Positions 45,208-53,157 of a DNA stretch of 64,000 nucleotides are shown piece after piece (the first letter of the stretch is position 1; every line of letters starts with the position of its first letter). This DNA is from Fulvivirga lutea (lineage in GTDB: Bacteria; Bacteroidota; Bacteroidia; Cytophagales; Cyclobacteriaceae), in NCBI RefSeq assembly GCF_017068455.1, contig NZ_CP070608.1, positions 978,501 to 1,042,500 on the forward strand. The letters are read 5' to 3'. The position numbers and the translations under genes were made by a program. The notes below the pieces were generated by a model. It saw only the letters and a program-made list of their open reading frames with translations, was not told the origin of the DNA and ran no database searches.

Positions 45208-46173
45208 ATGAAAGAATTTAAGACAGATGTAGAAGCTGCTGATGGTTTGTTCGAGGCTTATAATTCTCTTAAAAAGGAAATTTCGAAAGTAGTAGTTGGC
45301 CAGGATGAAGTAGTAAGACTGTTACTCACTTCAATATTTTGTGGAGGTCATTGTTTATTGGTAGGCGTTCCAGGCCTTGCCAAGACGCTCCTTATACAAA
45401 CTATGTCATCGGCACTTGATCTTAAATTTAATCGTATTCAGTTTACGCCTGATTTAATGCCGTCAGATATTGTTGGAGCAGAAACTTTAGATAAAGACAG
45501 GAACTTTAAATTTATTAGAGGGCCAATATTCTCCAACATTATTCTTGCCGATGAAATAAACCGAACACCACCTAAAACTCAAGCTGCTCTGTTAGAATCG
45601 ATGCAAGAATATGCTGTAACCATTGGTGGACAAAAGCATAGTTTAGATCGACCGTTCTTTGTGTTAGCAACTCAGAACCCAATTGAGCAGGAAGGTACCT
45701 ATCCTTTACCAGAAGCCCAGCTTGATCGATTTATGTTTAATGTGGTATTGGATTATCCAAGTTATAATCAGGAGTTGGATATTGTTAAAAATACTACATC
45801 TGATGTTACTACACAGGTATCTCACATACTATCAGGTGATGAAATCACTTATTTCCAGCACTTGGTAAGAAAAGTGCCTATTGCTGATAATGTGGTAGAA
45901 TATGCTGTAAATCTGGTTCAAAAAACCAGACCAAGCACTGAGCGAGCAACACAAATTACAAATGATTACCTGGAATGGGGGGCTGGTCCCAGAGCATCGC
46001 AGTTCCTTGTATTAGGTGCTAAGTGCAATGCACTTCTTAATGGTAACTATTCACCGGATATAGCTGATGTTCAGGCGGTAGCCAAACCAACTTTAAGGCA
46101 TAGGTTGGTAAGAAACTTTAAGGCCGAGGCTGAAGGATACGATATCAATAAAATTATTGATAACCTGCTGTAA
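45208..46173 (+). CDS. MoxR-family AAA+ ATPase
   Basis: A 321-residue MoxR ATPase with Walker A GVPGLAKT (53-60), Walker B LADEINRTPPKTQAALLESMQE, sensor 1 in FVLATQNPIEQEGTYPLPEAQLDRFMF, and the C-terminal lid. MoxR proteins usually work with a von Willebrand factor A-domain partner to insert cofactors or mature proteins. No such partner (DUF58/VWA) follows, because the next genes are on the other strand. The position after surA is common in Bacteroidota. Confidence 0.94.
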   Translation: MKEFKTDVEAADGLFEAYNSLKKEISKVVVGQDEVVRLLLTSIFCGGHCLLVGVPGLAKTLLIQTMSSALDLKFNRIQFTPDLMPSDIVGAETLDKDRNFKFIRGPIFSNIILADEINRTPPKTQAALLESMQEYAVTIGGQKHSLDRPFFVLATQNPIEQEGTYPLPEAQLDRFMFNVVLDYPSYNQELDIVKNTTSDVTTQVSHILSGDEITYFQHLVRKVPIADNVVEYAVNLVQKTRPSTERATQITNDYLEWGAGPRASQFLVLGAKCNALLNGNYSPDIADVQAVAKPTLRHRLVRNFKAEAEGYDINKIIDNLL

Positions 46174-46175
46174 TG

Positions 46176-46628
46176 TTACCTGCCATTAGCAGATTCATCT
46201 CTGATGGTTAATGTACTCCCTGAAAGTGAAGTTTCGTAAATTCTTAAAGGTGATCTGGCAGGACCCGTTGTTGGAATGGCATCAGGAAAGTTGTAATTAG
46301 AACCGCAACAAGTGTCTACCATATAGAACCCTGAGGAATGAACATCTACTGTCGCACAAGCAGAGTTAGGTTCAAAAGAGCAGTTTCTTTCGTAGGCGAT
46401 GTAATTTGTGTCAGATTCCTTATAGATTATAATTCCTCTTACTCCACCTTCAATGTAAATATATCCTGCTGTTCGTAAGTCTTGGTATTCCGGCAAGGTT
46501 AGATTGATGGATATGTCTGGAAAGTCAGTGAAAGGTAAGGGGATGTCAGAAGTATCTTCTTCGCAACCACTATAAGAAATAAGAATTAATGAAAGCACTA
46601 TTATGCTAAGAAAACTATTAATAGTCAT
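46176..46628 (-). CDS. Rieske-like lipoprotein without histidine ligands
   Basis: A 150-residue lipoprotein (Cys22 after ISYSG) started at the ATG at 46628; a longer frame reaches into the upstream gene and is unlikely. The C-terminal half looks like a Rieske fold: a first Cys segment RNCSFEPNSAC (Cys83, Cys91) and a second DTCCGSNYNFPDAIPTTGPARSPL (Cys107, Cys108), matching the CPCHGS...GPAxxPL box but with CCGS in place of CPCHGS and no His ligands. It probably cannot hold a normal [2Fe-2S] Rieske cluster. Function unknown. It overlaps the dehydrogenase gene by 11 nt. Confidence 0.75.
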   Translation of the reverse strand: MTINSFLSIIVLSLILISYSGCEEDTSDIPLPFTDFPDISINLTLPEYQDLRTAGYIYIEGGVRGIIIYKESDTNYIAYERNCSFEPNSACATVDVHSSGFYMVDTCCGSNYNFPDAIPTTGPARSPLRIYETSLSGSTLTIRDESANGR

Positions 46629-47478
46629 AAAAACCCTTTCCCGATTTTCTTCCGTGATGTCCGGCATCAACTTTTTGCTGTTGAATTCTGCTAGGCCTGA
46701 ATTTTGAATCTTGATAAAATGAGTTGAACATGGATGTAGTTACAGAGAAGTTGGTATCAACTCCAATTAAGTCCATTAATTCAAATGGCCCCATTTTAAA
46801 TCCACTAGAGCGCATTAAGGTATCAATAGTTTTTACGTCAGCTACTCCTTCTTCCAATACTTTTAATCCCTCTACGTAATAATGTCTTGCAACTCTGTTT
46901 ACAATAAAGCCAGGAGAGTCAGCTGCCATTACAGGCGATTTGCCTAACTTTTTAGATAACTCGTAAGTAACTTCAGCCGTTGTTTTACTCGTAGCTGCCC
47001 CGGAAATTACTTCCACCAATTTCATTATGTGTGCCGGATTGAAAAAGTGCATACCTACAAAACGGCCCGGGACCTTTAGGTTAGCTCCTATTTGTGTGAT
47101 GGGAATAGAGGAGGTGTTGGATGCTAAAATTGTATTTTCAGAATTAACTTCCTCCAAAGTGTTAAATACTTTTTGCTTAATGTCCAATCGCTCTACAATT
47201 GCTTCAATAATAAAGTCAGCAATTACATTATCTAATTTTGATTCAAAAGATAATAATGCAAGGGTGGAGTCTTTAGTTTCAACTGTTACCTTTCCTTTTT
47301 CAATTCCTTTGTCGAGGTTTTTAACAATAGTCTTTTCTGCTTTATTTAAAGCTTCTTGATCAATATCGAAAAGGATTGTTTTAAAGCCAGCCATAGCGGC
47401 AATTTGAGCAATGCCCAAGCCCATGGTGCCTGCGCCTACAACTCCTATTGTTTTAATATCATCAACAGTGGTTATCAA
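46618..47478 (-). CDS. 3-hydroxybutyryl-CoA (3-hydroxyacyl-CoA) dehydrogenase
   Basis: A 286-residue enzyme of the usual length for single-domain-pair 3-hydroxyacyl-CoA dehydrogenases. The N-terminal Rossmann motif is GVVGAGTMGLGIAQ, the catalytic part reads VGMHFFNPAHIMKLVEVI, and DSPGFIVNRVARHYY and FELMDLIGVDTNF follow. It oxidises 3-hydroxyacyl-CoA with NAD(P), in butyrate-type or fatty acid metabolism. It starts inside the last four bases of pheS, suggesting cotranscription with the cys-pheS operon. Confidence 0.92.
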   Translation of the reverse strand: MITTVDDIKTIGVVGAGTMGLGIAQIAAMAGFKTILFDIDQEALNKAEKTIVKNLDKGIEKGKVTVETKDSTLALLSFESKLDNVIADFIIEAIVERLDIKQKVFNTLEEVNSENTILASNTSSIPITQIGANLKVPGRFVGMHFFNPAHIMKLVEVISGAATSKTTAEVTYELSKKLGKSPVMAADSPGFIVNRVARHYYVEGLKVLEEGVADVKTIDTLMRSSGFKMGPFELMDLIGVDTNFSVTTSMFNSFYQDSKFRPSRIQQQKVDAGHHGRKSGKGFYDY

Positions 47479-48497
47479 TTTGCTGTTTTAAACTGTTTCA
47501 AAAATCGGATATCATTTTCAGTGTATAAACGTAAATCGTTTACTCGATATTTTAGCTGTGTAATTCTTTCAACACCCATACCAAATGCAAATCCGGTATA
47601 TTTCTCAGAGTCAATGCCACAATTTTCCAACACGTTAGGGTCCACCATGCCAGATCCTGCTATCTCAACCCAGCCGGAGTATTTACATAGCTGACACCCA
47701 TCTCCATGGCATATTTGGCATGAAATATCTATTTCAGCACTTGGCTCAGTAAATGGAAAATAAGAAGGTCTAAAGCGTATTTGGGTTTCAGGTCCAAATA
47801 GTTCTTTCGCAAAATGATATAGCGTCTGCTTTAAGTCAGCAAAACTTACATTTTCATCAACATAAAGTCCTTCTATTTGATGAAATACACAATGTGCTCT
47901 GGCTGATATTGCTTCGTTTCTGAATACCCTCCCTGGCATGATTGACCTAAAAGGGGGCTTATTGTTATTCATGAGTCTTACCTGCACGTTTGAAGTATGC
48001 GTTCTGAGTAGCATATCCGGATTTCTTTCAATAAAGAAAGTATCCTGCATTTCTCTAGCCGGATGGTTTTCAGGGAAATTAAGTGCAGTGAAATTGTGCC
48101 AGTCATCTTCAATTTCAGGCCCATCACTTACATTAAAGCCAAGTCTCTCAAAAATTTCTATAATGTTGCCTTTAACAATATTCAAAGGATGGATACTGCC
48201 AGCCTCTCCTGTGGGGGGTAAGGTTAGATCGATATGATTGGAAGAACCTGAAGAGCTTTGAGTTTCCAATGATTCAATCAACTCCTGAAATTTATCTTGA
48301 GCTGCTTGCTTTACCTTATTTATCTCTTGGCCAAATGCTCTCTTTTGGTCGTTAGGTATATTTTTAAGCTCATTAAACAGCTCACCAACTACGCTCTTTT
48401 TGCTGATGAATTTAATTCTATATGATTCTAGCTCATCTTGAGTTTTAGCCGTTGCTGACTCTATATCCTTTAATATGCTATTAACCTTATCCTTCAT
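47475..48497 (-). CDS. pheS: Phenylalanyl-tRNA synthetase alpha subunit
   Basis: A 340-residue class II subunit with the usual N-terminal coiled coil (to about 85) and catalytic domain. Motif 2 reads FRNEAISARAHCVFHQIEGLYVD, motif 3 FAFGMGVERITQLKYRVNDLRLY, and the WVEIAGSGMVDPNVL segment is diagnostic for PheS. The inserted CQICHGDGCQLC segment (four Cys) looks like a zinc knuckle. It needs PheT, which is not in the window. It begins 3 nt after the cysN stop and overlaps the next gene, so it is embedded in the cys transcription unit. Confidence 0.95.
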   Translation of the reverse strand: MKDKVNSILKDIESATAKTQDELESYRIKFISKKSVVGELFNELKNIPNDQKRAFGQEINKVKQAAQDKFQELIESLETQSSSGSSNHIDLTLPPTGEAGSIHPLNIVKGNIIEIFERLGFNVSDGPEIEDDWHNFTALNFPENHPAREMQDTFFIERNPDMLLRTHTSNVQVRLMNNNKPPFRSIMPGRVFRNEAISARAHCVFHQIEGLYVDENVSFADLKQTLYHFAKELFGPETQIRFRPSYFPFTEPSAEIDISCQICHGDGCQLCKYSGWVEIAGSGMVDPNVLENCGIDSEKYTGFAFGMGVERITQLKYRVNDLRLYTENDIRFLKQFKTAN

Positions 48498-48499
48498 AT

Positions 48500-49771
48500 T
48501 TATATTATCATTCCAGCACCTACAGTTTCATTGCTGAATTCATCAATTAAAATAACAGACCCTGTGTTTCTGTTTTTTCGGTAAGAATCAAAGAAAAGTG
48601 GCCTTGCTGTTTTTATTTGAATTCTTGCGATATCGTTTGCCTTAATTTCTTTATCATCTTCAGATTTCTCTAAGGTATTCACATTTACCTTATATCGAAC
48701 ATCTTTAATGATGCATTTTGCTTCGTTTGAAGTGTGCTTAATTAAGTATTTACCACCTAACTTTAGTGCATTGGTGTTTAACCAACAAATCATCATATCA
48801 ATGTCTTGCTCAGCTTTAGGCTGATTATTAGGTTTGGCAATCATGTCACCCCTGCTGATATCTATTTCATCTTCTAAAGTAATTGCTACTGCCATTGGAG
48901 GGAATGCCTCGGCAAGCTCGCCATCCATTGTTGAGATAGACTTAACTTTGGAAGTAAAGCCGGAAGGTAATACAACAACTTCTTCACCTTTTCTAAATAC
49001 TCCTCCTGCAATATTTCCAGCATAACCTCTAAAATCGTGATATTCATCCGACTGAGGTCTAATTACCCACTGTACCGGGAATCTGCTGTCAATGAGGTTT
49101 CTGTCAGAAGCTATTTGCACATTTTCAAGCGTCCAAAGGAGTGATGGTCCTTGATACCAATCCATATTTTCTGACCTGTTAACCACATTATCACCATGAA
49201 GCGCAGAAATAGGGATGAATCTGATATCAGGTATTTCCAATTTAGCATCAAAACCCAGGTATTCTTTTTTAATCTGTTCAAAAATTTCTTCTGAATAATC
49301 AACCAAGTCCATTTTGTTGATACATACAATGACATGCTTTATTTGCAATAAAGAAGCTATAAATGAATGCCTCTTAGTTTGTTCGATTACTCCTTTTCTA
49401 GCATCTATTAAGATGATAGCTAAATTAGCCGTGGAAGCTCCTGTAACCATATTTCTTGTATATTGAATATGTCCGGGAGTATCTGCAATGATGAATTTCC
49501 TTTTCGGTGTTGCAAAGTACCTATATGCCACATCGATGGTGATGCCTTGTTCTCTTTCGGCTTTTAACCCATCTGTTAGTAACGCAAGGTTTACATGTTC
49601 ATCGCCTCTGTTTTGTGAAGATTGCTCAATCGCGTCAATCTGATCTTCGAAAATAGACTTGGTGTCATACATTAACCTCCCGATTAGTGTGCTTTTCCCG
49701 TCATCTACACTTCCTGCAGTGGTGAACCTTAAAAGGTCCATGTCCATATATCCTTTAGTTGAATCGCTCAT
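48500..49771 (-). CDS. cysN: Sulfate adenylyltransferase subunit 1 (GTPase)
   Basis: A 423-residue EF-Tu-like GTPase with G1 GSVDDGKST (20-28), G3 DTPGHIQYTRN and G4 NKMD. It has the SFIASLLQIKH segment and GDNVVN insert of CysN. It drives ATP sulfurylase (CysD) by GTP hydrolysis. The CysC domain that is fused in some relatives is absent here, consistent with the separate cysC. It follows cysD by 21 nt. Confidence 0.95.
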   Translation of the reverse strand: MSDSTKGYMDMDLLRFTTAGSVDDGKSTLIGRLMYDTKSIFEDQIDAIEQSSQNRGDEHVNLALLTDGLKAEREQGITIDVAYRYFATPKRKFIIADTPGHIQYTRNMVTGASTANLAIILIDARKGVIEQTKRHSFIASLLQIKHVIVCINKMDLVDYSEEIFEQIKKEYLGFDAKLEIPDIRFIPISALHGDNVVNRSENMDWYQGPSLLWTLENVQIASDRNLIDSRFPVQWVIRPQSDEYHDFRGYAGNIAGGVFRKGEEVVVLPSGFTSKVKSISTMDGELAEAFPPMAVAITLEDEIDISRGDMIAKPNNQPKAEQDIDMMICWLNTNALKLGGKYLIKHTSNEAKCIIKDVRYKVNVNTLEKSEDDKEIKANDIARIQIKTARPLFFDSYRKNRNTGSVILIDEFSNETVGAGMII

Positions 49772-49792
49772 TATTCGCTAAATGTTTCTTTT

Positions 49793-50698
49793 CTAAAAAT
49801 AACCTTGTTTCTTTCTGTCTTCCATTGCTGCCTCGGACCTCTTGTCATCGGCCCTGTTTCCTCTCTCTGTTTGCCTTGCTGCAGCTACCTCTTCAATAAT
49901 AGCATCTAATGTGCTTGCCTCTGATTCTACAGCCCCAGTGATGGTCATGCAACCTAATGTACGGTAGCGTATAACCCGCTCTTCATATTTCTCGCCTTCT
50001 AATAATGTATTGTAAGGAGATTCAGCAATCCATACGCCACCTCTATTCACTACATTTCTTTTGTGAGAGAAATAAATGCTTGGCAGTTCTATTTTTTCCT
50101 TTTTGATATATTGCCAAACATCCATTTCAGTCCAGTTACTGATTGGGAAAATCCTGAATGATTCACCAACTGCTTTTTTACCGTTATAAAGGTTCCAGAG
50201 CTCTGGTCTTTGATTTTTTGGATCCCACTGGCCAAAATCATCTCTATGTGAAAAGAATCGTTCCTTAGCTCGCGCTTTCTCCTCATCTCTTCTGCCACCA
50301 CCAAAAGCAGCGTCATAAGCACCTTCTTCTAATTTTTCGAGAAGAGTTATTGACTGAAGTGAATTTCTACTTGGGTTAACTCCGCGTTCTTCCTGAGCGG
50401 TTCCTCTATCAATTGAATCTTGAACTAGCCCCACATCCAAGGTCACGTTATACTTTTTAGCCAAATTATCTCTAAATTCCAGTGCTTCGGGGAAATTGTG
50501 CCCTGTATCTATATGCAATAGCGGGAATGGCACTTTAGCAGGCCAAAATGCTTTTCTGGCGAGATGTACCATAGTAATGGAATCTTTTCCACCTGAAAAA
50601 AGAATGACAGGCTTTTCAAACTGCGCTGCTACCTCTCTGAAAATAAAAATTGCTTCAGCTTCTAGTTGATCTAAATGTGATAAATTATATGAGGGCAT
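49793..50698 (-). CDS. cysD: Sulfate adenylyltransferase subunit 2
   Basis: A 301-residue PP-loop ATP sulfurylase with SGGKDS at 35-40 and the typical AFGGGRRDEEKARAKER and YRTLGCMTITGAVES segments. It forms APS from sulfate and ATP with CysN. It follows cysC by 3 nt and ends 21 nt before cysN. Confidence 0.96.
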   Translation of the reverse strand: MPSYNLSHLDQLEAEAIFIFREVAAQFEKPVILFSGGKDSITMVHLARKAFWPAKVPFPLLHIDTGHNFPEALEFRDNLAKKYNVTLDVGLVQDSIDRGTAQEERGVNPSRNSLQSITLLEKLEEGAYDAAFGGGRRDEEKARAKERFFSHRDDFGQWDPKNQRPELWNLYNGKKAVGESFRIFPISNWTEMDVWQYIKKEKIELPSIYFSHKRNVVNRGGVWIAESPYNTLLEGEKYEERVIRYRTLGCMTITGAVESEASTLDAIIEEVAAARQTERGNRADDKRSEAAMEDRKKQGYF

Positions 50699-50701
50699 AA
50701 A

Positions 50702-51295
50702 TTATTCCTTTACTTTTTTTATGACATTATTAAATAAAATATCTAGTGATTCCTCAAGAGATAATTGATCTGTTTTTAAAACAAGTTGTGAATTGTCTGG
50801 CTCAACAAAAGGGGAGTCAATACCAGTAAAATTTTTGATTTCACCTCTTCTGGCTTTTGCATACAGCCCTTTGACATCTCGCTCCTCGCAGATTTCTAAT
50901 GGACAACTAACAAAAACTTCATAGTATTTATCACCGATAATTTTTGATGACATTTCTCTAATTTCCTTAGTTGGGCTAATAAAGGAACAAATAGTAACCA
51001 CACCATTATTAGCAAATAGTTTGGCAGTTTCAGCCGCTCTTCTGATGTTCTCCGTTCTGTCCTCTTCACTAAATCCCAGATTGTTGTTTACGCCAGTTCT
51101 AAGATTGTCACCATCTAATAGCATTGTATATACATTCTTTTGGTGAAGCATATTCTCAAGTCCTGTTGCCAAAGTACTTTTACCCGAACCAGACAGACCA
51201 ATCATCCAAATGACTATACCCTTTTGATTTAGCAATACCTCTTTATCCGAGCTTTTTAACGATTTATCAAAAATTGGGTGAATATTCTCTGCCAT
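50702..51295 (-). CDS. cysC: Adenylylsulfate kinase
   Basis: A 197-residue P-loop kinase with GLSGSGKST (33-41), LLDGDNLRTGVNNNLGFSEEDR for APS binding and FISPTKEIREM. It phosphorylates APS to PAPS, the sulfate donor for sulfotransferases or the substrate of PAPS reductase. It is the first gene of the unit cysC-cysD-cysN-pheS-hydroxyacyl-CoA dehydrogenase-lipoprotein. A TAATTTTGC box lies 19 nt upstream. Confidence 0.96.
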   Translation of the reverse strand: MAENIHPIFDKSLKSSDKEVLLNQKGIVIWMIGLSGSGKSTLATGLENMLHQKNVYTMLLDGDNLRTGVNNNLGFSEEDRTENIRRAAETAKLFANNGVVTICSFISPTKEIREMSSKIIGDKYYEVFVSCPLEICEERDVKGLYAKARRGEIKNFTGIDSPFVEPDNSQLVLKTDQLSLEESLDILFNNVIKKVKE

Positions 51296-51314
51296 TATGG
51301 ATATTTTTGGCCAG

Positions 51315-51322
51315 CAAAATTA
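51315..51322 (-). promoter_or_regulatory. Putative -7 promoter box for the cysC operon
   Basis: The minus strand reads TAATTTTG followed by C, a perfect TAnnTTTG match, 19 nt before the cysC ATG and within the cysC-cysQ divergent gap. Confidence 0.5.
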
Positions 51323-51379
51323 CTATTAAATAGTCTAAATAGTAAATATTCATCAAATACTGTAGGCCAAACTAACGAA

Positions 51380-52144
51380 ATGGAATTTAATCAAGATTTA
51401 CTAATTGATATTGCAAAAAAGGCGGGTTCTGAGATTCTCGAAATATATAATGATCCTAATAAATTTAATGTCGTAGACCATAAAGCAGATGACTCCCCAT
51501 TGACTTTGGCTGATAAGGCTTCTCATCAAATAATCGCCAGAGAGCTTGAGAATGCTTATCCTGAGGTTCCTATAATTTCTGAAGAAAGTGAAGTACCCGA
51601 CTATAAAGTCCGTAGAGAGTATAATTATTATTTTTTGATTGATCCTCTTGATGGGACCAAGGAATTTATTAACCGAAATGGTCAATTCACTGTGAATATT
51701 GCAGTCATTAAGAAAAGTAAGCCAATAATTGGTGTAGTTTATACTCCTGTTTCTGATGAGTTATATTTTGGAGAACTCGGTGTAGGTGCTTTTAAACTAA
51801 TGGCAAATATTAAAAAAGAGCTTGCTGTTAATAATAAAAAAGGAAATCGAATAGCTGTTAGGAGCAAATCACATGCCTCACCTGAAGAGGAGGGCGTATT
51901 AGAGAAGTACGATGTTGTTGATAGTATTTCTGTGGGCAGTTCACTAAAATTTTGTATGGTGGCTGAGGGCAAAGCTGATGTCTATTACAGGCACGGCCCA
52001 ACAATGGAGTGGGACACTGCTGCCGGACAAGCGGTAGTTGAAGCAGCAGGGGGTAGTGTTTATAGGGGCACTGGTCCCGAAATGTTCTCTTACAATAAAG
52101 AAAATTTGTTAAATAGTTCTTTTCTGTGTCTTGGCTTTGACTAA
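51380..52144 (+). CDS. cysQ: 3'(2'),5'-bisphosphate nucleotidase CysQ
   Basis: A 254-residue inositol-monophosphatase-fold enzyme (ATG at 51380, MEFNQDLLIDIAKKAGSEIL; an open frame continues upstream but into the cysC promoter). Metal-site motifs are ISEESEVPD, IDPLDGTKEFINRNGQFTVNIAVI and MEWDTAAGQAVVEAAGG. It hydrolyses PAP, the by-product of sulfate transfer. It is divergent from cysC and its 3' end overlaps the wecA-like gene by 36 nt. Confidence 0.95.
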   Translation: MEFNQDLLIDIAKKAGSEILEIYNDPNKFNVVDHKADDSPLTLADKASHQIIARELENAYPEVPIISEESEVPDYKVRREYNYYFLIDPLDGTKEFINRNGQFTVNIAVIKKSKPIIGVVYTPVSDELYFGELGVGAFKLMANIKKELAVNNKKGNRIAVRSKSHASPEEEGVLEKYDVVDSISVGSSLKFCMVAEGKADVYYRHGPTMEWDTAAGQAVVEAAGGSVYRGTGPEMFSYNKENLLNSSFLCLGFD

Positions 52145-53155
52145 TCTATGGAGTACAAACAGAAGTACAAGTACTAAAAGTATGCATGTAAATAATAGTT
52201 GATATTCATTCCAACCTTTACCAATAATAGCTAACCCTATAAATAGAAGATTCACGCCTCCTAGTATTAATGTTGATTGCGAGTGATTTAGCCCCAATTC
52301 TAGCAAAGCATGATGTATGTGATTATTGTCTGCATGTAAAGGCGATTTGGCCCTAGATACCCGTAAAATGAATATTCTGAGTGTATCAGTTAATGGTACA
52401 ATTAATAAACAAATCGCAGTTGCGATTGAGCTTGAAAATTTAATTTCGTTACCAGGATTGAGGTTAAAATTAATATTGATAAAAGATATAGAAAGACAAC
52501 CAATAAGGAATCCAATCATAAGAGCTCCCGTATCGCCCATGAATATCCTCGAAGGATGCCAATTATACATTAAAAATGCTGCAATTCCACCAATAAACGA
52601 AAAACAGATGAAGGCATAGTTTGTGACTCCAGCAAAATAGAACCATATACCAAAGGATCCAATGATTATAAATCCTAATGTTCCAGACAGCCCATCAATC
52701 CCATCAATCAAATTAAAAGAATTGGTTATCACAATTAATGTAAATGCGCTGATACCTAAGGTTAACCAAATATTAAAATTCACATCGGCCAATGAATAAA
52801 GCGAATGAAGTTTAATATCAGAAAATAAAACAACCATTATTATAGGTACTAATTGCCCAAGAAGCTTGTATATGGGCTTCATTGGAATGAGATCATCTCT
52901 TATACCTATTATAAAAAATATTGTGAGAGCGCTAAATAAGTAATTGTATGTGCTGTTCGAACTAAACCAGAAAATCAAGGAAAAGGCTGCTCCAATATAT
53001 ATTGGAATACCACCCATGCTTGGGGTTTTGAATTTATGAATCTTTCTTTGATCTGGGGAATCAAGAATTTGCTTCCATTCTAAAGCCCTAATGGCAATAG
53101 GGAATAGAAAGTATGATAGTGCTAAAGAAGAAAGAAAGTATCTAAGTAATTCAAT
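52109..53155 (-). CDS. WecA/MraY-like undecaprenyl-phosphate sugar-1-phosphate transferase, probable ATT start
   Basis: A polytopic membrane enzyme of the MraY/WecA family with IGIRDDLIPM (Asp-Asp), NSFNLIDGIDGLSG, FMGDTGALMIGF and HADNNHIHHALLELG, where HIHH is typical of WecA-like members. The coding frame extends 46 codons before the first ATG (53017) and includes the conserved LDSPDQRKIHKFKTPSMGG segment and the first transmembrane helix. Within these codons there is no ATG, GTG or TTG; an in-frame TGA stands five codons before an ATT at 53155. I therefore place the start at ATT, giving 348 residues. Starting at 53017 would lose TM1 and conserved residues. Confidence 0.8.
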   Translation of the reverse strand: MELLRYFLSSLALSYFLFPIAIRALEWKQILDSPDQRKIHKFKTPSMGGIPIYIGAAFSLIFWFSSNSTYNYLFSALTIFFIIGIRDDLIPMKPIYKLLGQLVPIIMVVLFSDIKLHSLYSLADVNFNIWLTLGISAFTLIVITNSFNLIDGIDGLSGTLGFIIIGSFGIWFYFAGVTNYAFICFSFIGGIAAFLMYNWHPSRIFMGDTGALMIGFLIGCLSISFININFNLNPGNEIKFSSSIATAICLLIVPLTDTLRIFILRVSRAKSPLHADNNHIHHALLELGLNHSQSTLILGGVNLLFIGLAIIGKGWNEYQLLFTCILLVLVLLFVLHRLVKAKTQKRTI

Positions 53156-53157
53156 GG

